Shown: positions 42,316 through 49,719, numbered from the stretch's first letter. The stretch is DNA of 64,000 nucleotides from Halanaeroarchaeum sp. HSR-CO (GCF_024972755.1 NZ_CP087724.1:682001-746000), one strand, 5' to 3'. The notes: generated by a model from the letters alone, not told the origin. A program made the numbers and translations.

Positions 42316-42534
42316 ATGTACACGCGAAGCGACGAGGATCCGGCGGAGCACAGCGACGGAACGGCAATCGGCCCGGAAACGGTCGAATCGACGAAACTGC
42401 TGGGTGCGCTGGTGATGGCCGGCACCTACGCCGACGGCTGGCTGGAGATTCGCGTCTCGGATCAATCCCCTGCAAATGCCGAAGACGCTGCGCATCGGGT
42501 CCAGGACCGTCTACTCCCGGAGGGTTCGCAATGA
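42316..42534 (+). CDS. Small acidic protein
   Basis: 72 residues. ESTKLLGALVMAGTYADGWLEIRVSD has the look of a small alpha/beta unit; the rest is acidic and polar. Its stop overlaps the next start. Unknown function. Confidence 0.55.
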   Translation: MYTRSDEDPAEHSDGTAIGPETVESTKLLGALVMAGTYADGWLEIRVSDQSPANAEDAAHRVQDRLLPEGSQ

Positions 42535-43700
42535 GCACCCAGGCCGGACTAGATCGCTTCGAGCAGGAATCTACGGAACCCGTCCAGGAGAGGATCGCCG
42601 ACGTCGAGGAACCGGAACCGGCGACCGAACCGGAGCAATCGGACGAAACCGGGATCCTGAACGGCGAAGAACGGGGCCGCGTCAGGCATCACGTCGAACA
42701 TGGCCGGTTCGAGACCATGATCCGATCGGCTGGAATCAGCGGGCCGTCGATCATGCACCACGTCAGGGAAACGATCGGCGAGACGGTGGGCGCATTCCTG
42801 AAATTTGCGGAGTCGGGCGATTTCGAGGAGATTCATGGGATCGGGCCGGACAAAGCGGCCCGGTTCGAGGCGATGGTGCCGCTGGTTCGCGAAGGCTACG
42901 AAGCGGCCGATCCCTTCGAGTTCGACGACTACGGGCCGACGACCGACGAACCGATCGAATGGATCGCACCGGCAGAAGTCGAAGCGCTACACGAATCCGG
43001 CGGGGAGCTCGTCGACGAGCGGGAGATTCCCCACTCGGGATTATCCCTTTCTGACATCACGGACTGGCCATACATCAATCGGGAGCGAGACCGTCCCGAT
43101 CGTCGCGAAGCGGAGGCCAAAAAGATTGCCGAGCTGGAAGGACTCACTCAATCCCCAGACACGGGAGGCAAAAAGCGAGCCGTCACCGACGGCGGCGAGA
43201 TCGTTGAGGAGTGGGGGAGCTACGAATCGGGGGATACGGTGAAATTGATTGAAAACGTCGCGGTCGGACTCAACACGTCGCCAAATATCCTCGAAGCTGA
43301 GGTTTCGAGCAGCGGTAAATCCGTTATGGTCCCCGAGGACGCCGACAGTATCCACGGATCGCGTCGACTGGACGCTGAGACGATATTTTCCGGCGAATCA
43401 GAGTACCGCGATTCGTCCGGCTACGAGCTGTATACGCCTGGCCGCTACCGTAACAAGCAGCGATCGAACTACGGCCCTGGTCCCCAGACCGGCGCGAACG
43501 AGGTCAGTGAAGTCGACGACCTCTCGAAGCCGACGCACTGGCCGGAGGGCGATGAGGTTGACGACGCGCCGGACGAGTGCCCCGAGTGTGGGGCCGTCGG
43601 CCCCTGGCACGACGTTGGAAAGCCGCGGTGCGAGCACTGCGGCGTAACGGTCTACCCAGATGAAGACGAGGGAGAGGCAGACGAGGAGGGCTCACAATGA
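42531..43700 (+). CDS. Protein with helix-hairpin-helix and C-terminal zinc ribbon
   Basis: 389 residues. Acidic N-terminus, then a helical part with IHGIGPDKAARFEAM (about 100-115), a helix-hairpin-helix-like DNA contact. A beta-rich middle part (ESGDTVKLIENVAVGLN, LEAEVSSSGKSVMVP) precedes the zinc ribbon CPECGAVGPWHDVGKPRCEHC (about 352-372). This combination suggests binding of nucleic acid, perhaps in replication or repair of the element. Longest gene of the 41-45 kb operon. No known family recognised. Confidence 0.68.
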   Translation: MSTQAGLDRFEQESTEPVQERIADVEEPEPATEPEQSDETGILNGEERGRVRHHVEHGRFETMIRSAGISGPSIMHHVRETIGETVGAFLKFAESGDFEEIHGIGPDKAARFEAMVPLVREGYEAADPFEFDDYGPTTDEPIEWIAPAEVEALHESGGELVDEREIPHSGLSLSDITDWPYINRERDRPDRREAEAKKIAELEGLTQSPDTGGKKRAVTDGGEIVEEWGSYESGDTVKLIENVAVGLNTSPNILEAEVSSSGKSVMVPEDADSIHGSRRLDAETIFSGESEYRDSSGYELYTPGRYRNKQRSNYGPGPQTGANEVSEVDDLSKPTHWPEGDEVDDAPDECPECGAVGPWHDVGKPRCEHCGVTVYPDEDEGEADEEGSQ

Positions 43701-44023
43701 AGTCGTTCACGATGATGCCCCAGGACACTCCCGAGCGGATATTCCTGGCCGTCGATACCGAGTGTCCGACGGGCGAGGCCTACGCACAATACGGCGAGCC
43801 GATCCGGGGAACGGTGGTCGTCGAGGAGGAGCACATCCCGGGAGAAGACCACTGCGAGATGTGCGGGGACGCCGACGGCAGGGCCTACAAGCTGGTGAAC
43901 GAGCGCTACGGCGTGCCGGTGTGTCTGGACTGCCTGGCCGGGAGCTCCTGGATCGATCGCGTCGAGAACACCAGAGAGGTGTTCGAGCCTACCCCGCTCG
44001 TCGACGCGGAGGTGAGTCAATGA
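43697..44023 (+). CDS. Small zinc-binding protein
   Basis: 108 residues. CEMCGDADGRAYKLVNERYGVPVCLDC gives two CxxC pairs 20 residues apart, a zinc ribbon. The front part (TPERIFLAVDTECPTGEAYAQ) may form a beta sheet with it. Overlaps both neighbours by four bases. Unknown function. Confidence 0.68.
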   Translation: MKSFTMMPQDTPERIFLAVDTECPTGEAYAQYGEPIRGTVVVEEEHIPGEDHCEMCGDADGRAYKLVNERYGVPVCLDCLAGSSWIDRVENTREVFEPTPLVDAEVSQ

Positions 44024-44244
44024 GCGACGTAGCCCGCGGATGGTACGAGTGGAACGACGTCGACGGTCCAATCCCGGTGCATGAGCGTCACTGCCCGGAG
44101 CGGCCAGACAGGGACTACACTGGCGACCTGACGGCGGCGGGCGTCCAGAAGGCCGACGATGGCCTCTATTCCGACGAGTTCGACCTGTCCTGCGGGTGCC
44201 TCGACCCCATCCTGGGCAGCGATCGGGACGGTGGTGCCGAATGA
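44020..44244 (+). CDS. Small protein with Cys/His residues
   Basis: 74 residues. His/Cys are spread as HERHCPERP and LSCGCLDP, which could bind one zinc ion. Ends with a polar tail. ATGA overlaps on both sides make the frame credible. Unknown function. Confidence 0.58.
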   Translation: MSDVARGWYEWNDVDGPIPVHERHCPERPDRDYTGDLTAAGVQKADDGLYSDEFDLSCGCLDPILGSDRDGGAE

Positions 44245-44387
44245 GCGTTCCGACCTGGGGCGTCGACGAGCCTGAGACGACATCAAGGAAGACAGATTCG
44301 CACTACTGCCGGGCGGTCGAATCCACGATGTACGTGCGTCGTGGGGCGTGCCCGTACTGCTCCGCCGGGACGGAGGGCGGGCAATGA
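44241..44387 (+). CDS. 48-residue protein with CxxC
   Basis: Ends HYCRAVESTMYVRRGACPYCSAGTEGGQ-type zinc knuckle: one Cys after His-Tyr and a CPYC pair. Overlaps the neighbouring frames by four bases at each end, which supports translation of this short frame. Confidence 0.55.
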   Translation: MSVPTWGVDEPETTSRKTDSHYCRAVESTMYVRRGACPYCSAGTEGGQ

Positions 44388-44515
44388 GAGACCCGACCTG
44401 TCCGGGGTGCGACCGGGAATACGACGTCTTCCAGATGGACGAGGCCGGCGAGACGTTCACCTGCGACCGGTGTGCAATCGTCTTCGACGCCGACGGGGGC
44501 AATGTTCGGACATGA
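44384..44515 (+). CDS. 43-residue zinc ribbon
   Basis: MRDPTCPGCDREYDVFQ, then TFTCDRCAIVFDADGG: two CxxC pairs 18 residues apart, a minimal rubredoxin-like or zinc-ribbon knuckle. Linked by an ATGA overlap to the gene before. Very short, but the regular cysteine spacing makes it convincing. Confidence 0.62.
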   Translation: MRDPTCPGCDREYDVFQMDEAGETFTCDRCAIVFDADGGNVRT

Positions 44516-44539
44516 GCGCCTGACTGCGTAGGGCATGGT

Positions 44540-44585
44540 TCTGACCCCGATCGGGCTGCCCGCGGTTCGACTCCGCGGCGGGGCT
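44540..44585 (+). other. tRNA-like T-arm hairpin
   Basis: CGCGG (44561-44565), the loop TTCGACT and CCGCG (44573-44577) match a tRNA T-arm in stem length, loop length and loop bases, followed by 7 bases (GCGGGGC) where an acceptor strand would be. No complete D-arm/anticodon arm or matching 5' acceptor strand is present, so it is not a functional tRNA. It lies between two genes of the operon. Confidence 0.3.
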
Positions 44586-44627
44586 TCGAGCGCCGAGGGG
44601 CGCGATGATAGAAGTACCCCCGAGACA

Positions 44628-45077
44628 ATGATCGAACAAATGGAATCCAACGGAGATAGAATCGCCGCAATTGCGGAGGCTCACGACCTCTCGCGCGATA
44701 CTGTGCGGGCGGTCGTCGAAGACCTCCAGGAGGGAGCGGAGAACCCGCAGGTCTGCGAGGCCTGCGGGGCGACGGCGAACGCAGAAGAAGATCGCTTCGT
44801 CGGGCGTGTACCCCTCGCCGATGGGAGCGAGGGCGTCCGGTGTGCCGAGTGCTTCGTCGAGCTCCTGGAGGGCGAGACGATCCTTTCGACCAGGCAGAGC
44901 GAAGCAGTGGGATACCTGTACCTGTCGGACCTGACTCATCAGGAGATCTCCCGCATCACGGGGATGCAAGCCGTCGGCCGAAACAGACGCCGGGCACTCG
45001 ACAAGATCCTCGACGCCCGCGAATCGAACTCGGAGACGGTGCCGCCGATCTTGGAGGCCATCGAGCATGAAGTTTAG
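44628..45077 (+). CDS. HTH protein with central zinc ribbon
   Basis: 149 residues from the ATG at 44628. N-terminal helix-turn-helix (NGDRIAAIAEAHDLSRDTVRAVVEDL), a zinc ribbon (CEACGATANAEEDRF, then CAECFVELL), and a C-terminal HTH like that of sigma-factor or LuxR-type domains (STRQSEAVGYLYLSDLTHQEISRITGM). Two DNA-binding parts joined by a zinc ribbon suggest a late-gene activator of the element; this is inference. Overlaps the next gene by 11 bp. The earlier ATG at 44535 lies in the tRNA-like hairpin region and is less likely. Confidence 0.75.
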   Translation: MIEQMESNGDRIAAIAEAHDLSRDTVRAVVEDLQEGAENPQVCEACGATANAEEDRFVGRVPLADGSEGVRCAECFVELLEGETILSTRQSEAVGYLYLSDLTHQEISRITGMQAVGRNRRRALDKILDARESNSETVPPILEAIEHEV

Positions 45078-45489
45078 CGACAAACTGGAGGAAGCGGAGG
45101 AATCGCGTCTCGATCAGATCCCTGGCCGCGCTACGAAGGGCGTGAATAAGGTGTTCGAGGCGGTCTACGACGAGATTCTGATCGACGAACCTGGCGCACC
45201 GGAGCGCAACGACTACGACGAGCAGGATCACGGATACGAGCGGTATCTGTACGACCTCGACGAGTGGGCGCGATCGGGCTACGTCGAGGCGGTCGAAGCG
45301 CTCCGGGAGGCGACCGCGGAGCTCGAAGCCGAGGACTACCCGGAGCTGGGGATGCATCGGCTCGTCGACGAGGAGATCCGGGACGAGACGGGCGACGATA
45401 TTATCGAGATCCAGGACCGGCTCCAGGACGTGATCGTGTGGCGCAAGAAGCTGGAGCGGATCGAGCAGGGCTTTCAGAACTGGGATTGA
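45067..45489 (+). CDS. Helical acidic protein, unknown
   Basis: 140 residues, nearly all helical and charged (EEAEESRLDQIPGRATKGV, VEALREATAELEAEDYPEL, ETGDDIIEIQDRLQDVIVW). Could be a coiled-coil adaptor. Last gene of the operon that begins at 41222. No family recognised. Confidence 0.6.
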   Translation: MKFSDKLEEAEESRLDQIPGRATKGVNKVFEAVYDEILIDEPGAPERNDYDEQDHGYERYLYDLDEWARSGYVEAVEALREATAELEAEDYPELGMHRLVDEEIRDETGDDIIEIQDRLQDVIVWRKKLERIEQGFQNWD

Positions 45490-45830
45490 GTGAAGTTGCC
45501 TTCTCGAAGGTTTTAGATTCTATTTGGGTTGAAAAGCGACTGCTGAATACAGACGATGTATACAGCAAATCGATACAGGTTGACGGTCTGCGTTCCCGCA
45601 ATCAGACTCCCTTGAGGAAGACTACCTCCCTGGCCAGAGATAGACCGCGAACGCCAGCCCTTGAACGAGGAGCCCGTCGGCCAGAAGGGGCAAAAAGTGC
45701 CGACTCTCATCAGGTGAGCAACTGGTCACCACAGATATAACTATCCTACTTTTAGTAGGAGACATACTCCACACAGGTAGGTTGAAATGAGCACGTCGAA
45801 AGTGCGACTCAGTCGAGTATAACCCCAAAA
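45490..45830. other. 341 bp intergenic region, A/T-rich, with palindrome
   Basis: No gene. Contains the first copy of the TGCTGAATA palindrome (45541-45567). Before the next gene lies ACTATCCTACTTTTAGTAGG (45741-45760), with CCTACTTTTAGTAGG as a perfect 6-base inverted repeat, a likely operator or promoter. Confidence 0.45.
45541..45567. repeat. Palindrome copy 1 (TGCTGAATA...TATACAGCA)
   Basis: 27 bases. TGCTGAATA and TATACAGCA are inverted repeats with one mismatch, separated by 9 bases. The same layout recurs at 46272-46298. The two copies flank the DUF7344-like regulator gene. Confidence 0.6.
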
Positions 45831-46193
45831 ATGACAACCGACACCCATCGACACCGCACCGGAAGGAACGAACACACACACACACTCACCCCCACGGACA
45901 TTTTCTCGCTTCTGGCCGACTCGAACCGCCGGCATATCTTACAGTACCTCTCACATCAGGTGGGCGAGGTGCCTATCGAGGAACTTGCCGCCCACCTGGC
46001 GCCCACGGAGGACGAAGAGTCGCCGGACCAACTCGAACGCATCCTTATCGGCCTCTATCATTCCCAGCTCCCGGCATTGGTCGATGCCGCGGTGGTGTAT
46101 TTCGACCATAACCGCGGGACGGTTACTGGATCGGATTCGCTGGCGGCCGTGAGACCGTACCTCGACCTGGCGTTCGCGGACGAAGCCAGATAA
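45831..46193 (+). CDS. DUF7344-like winged-helix regulator
   Basis: 120 residues. After a His/Thr-rich N-terminus, TPTDIFSLLADSNRRHILQYLSHQ starts a winged helix; VPIEELAAHL and then LERILIGLYHSQLPALVDAAVVYFDHNRGTV complete it. This is the ArsR-like pattern of the haloarchaeal DUF7344 family as I remember it. Single gene with a palindrome on each side, which it may bind. Candidate for control of the neighbouring att-proximal operon. Confidence 0.8.
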   Translation: MTTDTHRHRTGRNEHTHTLTPTDIFSLLADSNRRHILQYLSHQVGEVPIEELAAHLAPTEDEESPDQLERILIGLYHSQLPALVDAAVVYFDHNRGTVTGSDSLAAVRPYLDLAFADEAR

Positions 46194-46585
46194 CAGGATG
46201 GCGGAACGACCGATTCGGACTCGGCGAATTTGAAGGGTCTGAATACCTTGGCTCGCCAACCGTTCAAGGCGTGCTGAATATGCGCGTTGTATTCAGCAAC
46301 GAACTCCTGTCTAAATCGAGGGAATTCCGTCTGTCCAACCTCCGTTTCGTGTGCTTCGGGTGGAGTTTTTCGCGCGGCGGTGCGGAGTGTTTTGAGACAG
46401 TGGCCTTAGCCACACCCTTAACGGGGAAGTGAACCCCCGCCGTTCGGATTCACGATCGGCCGATCGACGGCTCGACGATCGGAAGCTTGACGAAGAACAA
46501 GCCAACTTGTGTTACTCGGGGGAGTGCCCCATTTCACTTGTATTAGACGGGTCGTAGAATAGCGCTGCCGCTGTCCAACCCCCCG
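46194..46585. other. 392 bp convergent intergenic region rich in inverted repeats
   Basis: No gene. Besides the second palindrome it holds GTGGCCTTAGCCAC (a perfect 5-bp hairpin, 46401-46414), CGATCGGCCGATCG (a perfect 14-base palindrome, about 46452-46465) and AACGG...CCGTT around 46421-46445. As it lies between two convergent genes, these may be terminators, or the region may be a second replication or nicking site of the element. Confidence 0.45.
46272..46298. repeat. Palindrome copy 2 (TGCTGAATA...TATTCAGCA)
   Basis: TGCTGAATA and TATTCAGCA are a perfect 9-base inverted repeat separated by 9 bases. The total length (27) and the outer bases are the same as in the copy at 45541-45567, while the middle differs. 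Confidence 0.65.
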
Positions 46586-48217
46586 CTATCGCCGGAGGTA
46601 CTGGGAGGCTGTGGCCTTCGGTCCCCTGTCAAAGACCACCTGTGCCTGTCGGAAGCGGGCTGGATCACGGTTCGAGGCCACCCACAGGTTGTACGCCCGC
46701 TTCATCCGCTGGCGAGTGACTCGCTTGGGCTCGTCCGAGAGCCGGATCTTCATGCGGGCCTCGGATCGGTCGTCGACGTCGATCCCGTGTTTCGCACACC
46801 AGGCGACGAAGGCGCTGGTAGTCTCGTCGATCCCGCGCTCGGTGGCTTCCTCGGCCTTCGCGACTGTCTCGACGGCCCGTCGGTGAGACTCGCGGGCTCG
46901 TTCTACTGCGTCCAGGACGAGCTCGGCGACGTGGGAGTTTTTCAGCGAGACTTTTCCGTACGCCCGCTCCAGGAGATCGTCCATGCCGCGGAGCGCTCGA
47001 TAGACGCTGTTCAGGTGCCGGTCGTTTTCCTCCGCGACGTCGGCCGGAGAGAGCTGGCCGCCGTCGGTTACGGCTGTCTCCAGAGTCTCCCACTGAACGG
47101 GCGAGAGCCCATCAGCCAGGTGTTTCACGACGATGCTTTCGCTCTCCTGGCGGATCCTGGTGAGATCGAGCGAGACGGGATCGGGGCCACGTTCGGCGAC
47201 GTCGATGGGGAAATACGGATCCTCGAAGTAGGGGCCGTTTCCACGTTCCGGGGCGACGTCGAGGCCGGCGTTCGCGAGGACCGACCGGACGATGCGGTCG
47301 AGCTCTCGTTTCAGCTGAGTCAGATCCTCGTCGGAGACACCGATCTTGCCGTCGAACTGCGAGACCTGGAAGGACGCGCCGAGCTTCGGATGCCGAAGCG
47401 GGTGGTCATCCTCGAAGGAAAACGGGTGTCGGACGTAGTAGTGTTTAACCTCGACGGGCAGCTGGTGATCGGGAAACATCTCCTGGACGCGGCGCTGATC
47501 GAGGGTCACAGTGTGATAGAATCCCGGCAGCTCGTCGCCCTCGAAGGTCCGATCCTGCTGGACTATCTTTCGATACCCGGCACGATCGTTCTCCAGGAGG
47601 TGGCTCATACGGGCGATCGGGCCGTCGCGGGCGTGGACTGGCCCGCTCTCGTCTTTGTCGAGTCGGACGTATCGCTCGGCGTCCTGGACGTTCGAGAAGT
47701 CGTGCGGGTCCTGGAAGTAGTGGCGATTGATTCCAACCGCTCCAGCAGCGGCGCGAAGCAGGGGTTCGTAGCGGTGAAAGTCGATGTTCGCCCCTTTCGC
47801 ACTGACGTTCACGCCGATCCCGAAGTGCTCGGGGACGCTGATTTTCTTTACAGATCCGTTCTTTTTCTCGGCGACCATCTCCGGCCACCGGGGGGCGATG
47901 TGGAAGTTCGCCTTCTGCTCGCCGATCGGATCCTGGTCGGGGTGTCGCTCGACGGCGATGCGGAACTCGCGGACGGTATCGAGATTCCAGTCGATCGCGG
48001 CGGGAAGGTGCTGGCGGTGATCGTCGGGATGGACGATCCCGGAGTCCTGGTAGTACAGCGTCGCGATCCATTCATCGCCGTCGTACGAGAACTGCTCGAC
48101 GACCTTCCCGTCGCCGGCCTTCACCCGTGCATCGGCCGCGAAGAACGGTTTTAGCTGGTGCTCGTTGAAGAGATAATTCGCATGGAACTCGTGGCAAACG
48201 GGCACGATAGCCTTCAT
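46586..48217 (-). CDS. Large att-proximal element protein, C-terminal helix-turn-helix
   Basis: 543 residues. The first about 330 residues (VCHEFHANYLFNEHQLKPFF, SYDGDEWIATLYYQDSGIVHPDDH, REFRIAVERHPDQD) match a protein type that I remember from many haloarchaeal integrated elements close to the att site. A helix-turn-helix follows (LSPVQWETLETAVTDGGQLSPADVAEENDRHLNSVYRALRGM). The function is not known; size, DNA-binding part and position would suit an initiator or a regulator of excision. No nuclease motif seen. Last of four genes linked by four-base overlaps. Confidence 0.72.
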   Translation of the reverse strand: MKAIVPVCHEFHANYLFNEHQLKPFFAADARVKAGDGKVVEQFSYDGDEWIATLYYQDSGIVHPDDHRQHLPAAIDWNLDTVREFRIAVERHPDQDPIGEQKANFHIAPRWPEMVAEKKNGSVKKISVPEHFGIGVNVSAKGANIDFHRYEPLLRAAAGAVGINRHYFQDPHDFSNVQDAERYVRLDKDESGPVHARDGPIARMSHLLENDRAGYRKIVQQDRTFEGDELPGFYHTVTLDQRRVQEMFPDHQLPVEVKHYYVRHPFSFEDDHPLRHPKLGASFQVSQFDGKIGVSDEDLTQLKRELDRIVRSVLANAGLDVAPERGNGPYFEDPYFPIDVAERGPDPVSLDLTRIRQESESIVVKHLADGLSPVQWETLETAVTDGGQLSPADVAEENDRHLNSVYRALRGMDDLLERAYGKVSLKNSHVAELVLDAVERARESHRRAVETVAKAEEATERGIDETTSAFVAWCAKHGIDVDDRSEARMKIRLSDEPKRVTRQRMKRAYNLWVASNRDPARFRQAQVVFDRGPKATASQYLRR

Positions 48218-48675
48218 TCGCGATCGCCCCCGTCGGCGGCGAGCGATGGGCTGACGGTCAGATCCGAATTGTAGTAGACGGTATCGCGAACTCCGCCGTC
48301 ACGATCGGACCAGATAACCTCGGTCGAGGTAGGTTCGGGATCGCGTCGAGGCCGGAACCGTTCGGGGAGATCGTCGCCGTCGAGATCGTCGGGACGAAAC
48401 CCGATTTCTTTGAGCTGGTCGGCGCGATCGTTCAGGAGATCGTGGACGGCATCCCGGTTCCGAGTGCGCGTCTCGATCGCGCGAAACACGGCGAGCACTG
48501 CGGGCCGGTCGATCCCGCGGATCCGGGCGGGGATCAGCAGGTCTTTGACCTCGCCTGACTGGATGAGCTCTCGATTCAGGACGTGGGCGACGTTACTGAC
48601 GAGCTCCTGGCCGAACTTGTCTTCTAGATCGGGGAACTCCAGGGGAGCGCTGCCGCTGCTCGACCGCACGTTCAC
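48214..48675 (-). CDS. Att-proximal element protein, helical
   Basis: 153 residues. Helical first half (EDKFGQELVSNVAHVLNREL, PARIRGIDRPAVLAVFRAIETR), then a polar, acidic second half that ends AADGGDRE. Overlaps both neighbours by four bases. In my memory it travels with the large protein encoded after it in other haloarchaeal elements. Function unknown. Confidence 0.65.
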   Translation of the reverse strand: MNVRSSSGSAPLEFPDLEDKFGQELVSNVAHVLNRELIQSGEVKDLLIPARIRGIDRPAVLAVFRAIETRTRNRDAVHDLLNDRADQLKEIGFRPDDLDGDDLPERFRPRRDPEPTSTEVIWSDRDGGVRDTVYYNSDLTVSPSLAADGGDRE

Positions 48676-49121
48676 TCACCACCGTCAGCAGCGAGCTCGG
48701 GCTTCGAGCCGAAGGGACCGACCTGTGTGTGGTCGTTGGGACAGGCTCGTATCGGTCTTCCCACGGGGTTCAGGCCCTCGATGTGGGTGTCCGCACCGCA
48801 TTCACGGCAGGGAACGGTGCCGCCGTCGGCGACGATCTCCCGAACCACCTGGACGTCGGCCCGATCGCCGATGTGCTCGTCGCCGCGAAAGACGTCGCCG
48901 TGATCGGCGATCCGATAGGTGGTGCCGGTGGCGTCTTCGATAACGACCGAGTGATCGGATCGGGTGGCCCGGAGCTCGCGAACGCGCCCGGTGAGCAGCT
49001 GCCGGGCGGTGGTGACGAACTCGACGGCCACCTGGTCGTCGAGATCGAGATCGACGAAGGGATCGCCGACGTCGACGAGCTCGAGTGCTCCGTCTTCCTG
49101 GACGGCGGCCGGGGTGCTCAT
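48672..49121 (-). CDS. Beta-rich protein with C-terminal zinc ribbon
   Basis: 149 residues. The middle (AVEFVTTARQLLTGRVREL, SVVIEDATGTTYRIADHGD) looks like a small beta-barrel. The end holds CRECGADTHIEGLNPVGRPIRAC, a zinc ribbon with one CxxC and further Cys/His. A beta-barrel plus a ribbon could bind nucleic acid. Overlaps its neighbours by four bases. Confidence 0.65.
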   Translation of the reverse strand: MSTPAAVQEDGALELVDVGDPFVDLDLDDQVAVEFVTTARQLLTGRVRELRATRSDHSVVIEDATGTTYRIADHGDVFRGDEHIGDRADVQVVREIVADGGTVPCRECGADTHIEGLNPVGRPIRACPNDHTQVGPFGSKPELAADGGE

Positions 49122-49363
49122 CGAAGACCACCTGCCTCGACGGCGGGATCGTCGAACAGCGGTTCTCCGGAGTCACCGCGGACGCCTCTCGGGGAGAGCC
49201 CGGCGTCTTCGGGGCCGTGTTCGTCGAGAAAGTGCAACCATCGCTGCTCGAAGGCGTCGAACTCGTGGCCGCAGAACGGGCAGGCGATCAGTCGAAAGTG
49301 TTTCTCGGATCGCTCGTAGGTCGCGATCTCGACGGAGCCCCGACGGGATTTGTCGGCGCTCAT
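49118..49363 (-). CDS. C2H2 zinc-finger protein next to attR
   Basis: 81 residues from the ATG at 49363. CPFC, then 12 residues, His, 4 residues, His: one C2H2 finger at about 28-49. First gene of the four-gene operon, with its start about 50 bp inside the attR-side palindrome. Position next to the att site suggests a role in excision, as for small DNA-binding factors of other tRNA-integrating elements; this is inference. Confidence 0.68.
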   Translation of the reverse strand: MSADKSRRGSVEIATYERSEKHFRLIACPFCGHEFDAFEQRWLHFLDEHGPEDAGLSPRGVRGDSGEPLFDDPAVEAGGLR

Positions 49364-49411
49364 GAAGGAACCTCCGATTTCGACTCCCAATTTCGCCAGA
49401 GGGCGAGGGGG

Positions 49412-49432
49412 GCCGCCGAGTCGGTGGTTCGA
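49412..49432. repeat. Subterminal palindrome near attR
   Basis: CCGCCGAGTCGGTGG, the counterpart of 16455-16475 with one changed base. It ends 112 bases before GGGCCC of the att repeat, exactly as at attL. It may bind integrase or the neighbouring zinc-finger protein. Confidence 0.55.
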
Positions 49433-49506
49433 ATATGGTCAAACTGGGTGGTTTTAGGGAACCCTAAAAGGGCTGATCTCAGGTCTCTCGATGGGTTAAG
49501 AACCGG

Positions 49507-49555
49507 AAATCGGGGACGGCCCAGAAACGGGCAGTAAGTGTATGGGCCCTGACGG
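49507..49555. repeat. attR: right direct repeat, overlapping the tRNA 3' end
   Basis: Matches 16550-16598 at 44 of 49 positions. The last 12 bases (GGGCCCTGACGG) are the 3' end of the tRNA(CAT) gene, so the tRNA remains whole after integration. Confidence 0.85.
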
Positions 49556-49617
49556 ATTCGAACCATCGACCACGCGGTTATGAGCCGCGCGCTCTCACCA
49601 GACTGAGCTAAGGGCCC
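49544..49617 (-). tRNA. tRNA with CAT anticodon (Ile2 or elongator Met)
   Basis: 74 bases. The acceptor arm begins GGGCCCT; the anticodon arm is CGCGG-CTCATAA-CCGCG with anticodon CAT; the T-arm is GATGG-TTCGAAT-CCGTC. The likeness to tRNA-Ile2 types (which begin GG(G/C)CCCTTAGCTCAG in bacteria) makes Ile2, with a modified C34, more likely than Met, but I cannot decide. It is the insertion target of the element. Confidence 0.92.
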
Positions 49618-49719
49618 TCACGTCTCCTTACCCGCGCCCCTCTCTTGAGACTTACCTTCACGTGTTAGCAACCGACCGAATCCACGGATGGTTCTGCAAA
49701 CGTAGATAGGGGAGAATGC

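Larger units (their letters stand above)
16550..49555. mobile_element. 33 kb integrative element in a tRNA(CAT) gene, virus- or vesicle-like
   Basis: Bounded by the direct repeats at 16550-16598 and 49507-49555; the right copy overlaps the 3' end of an intact tRNA. An intact tyrosine integrase lies at the left end. The element has its own Orc1/Cdc6, winged-helix regulators, an S-layer-like glycoprotein, an 11 kb operon of membrane and secreted proteins around a P-loop NTPase, and many small zinc-ribbon proteins. No tailed-virus capsid, portal, terminase or tail gene is seen, and no relaxase. This fits a pleolipovirus-like provirus or a pR1SE-like plasmid-vesicle element better than a head-tail provirus or a classical conjugative plasmid. 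Confidence 0.85.

Noticed and set aside
44540-44585. Complete tRNA gene
   Set aside because: Only the T-arm and a possible 3' acceptor strand are present; no matching 5' acceptor or anticodon arm.
46787-48154. 455-codon open frame on the plus strand
   Set aside because: Antisense shadow of the 543-residue element protein; the minus-strand frame is linked by four-base overlaps to its operon.
16550-49555. Head-tail provirus
   Set aside because: No terminase, portal, HK97-type capsid, protease or tail-tape protein found in any frame.
16550-49555. Insertion sequence or transposon
   Set aside because: No transposase gene or terminal inverted repeats seen; boundaries are tRNA-type att repeats.
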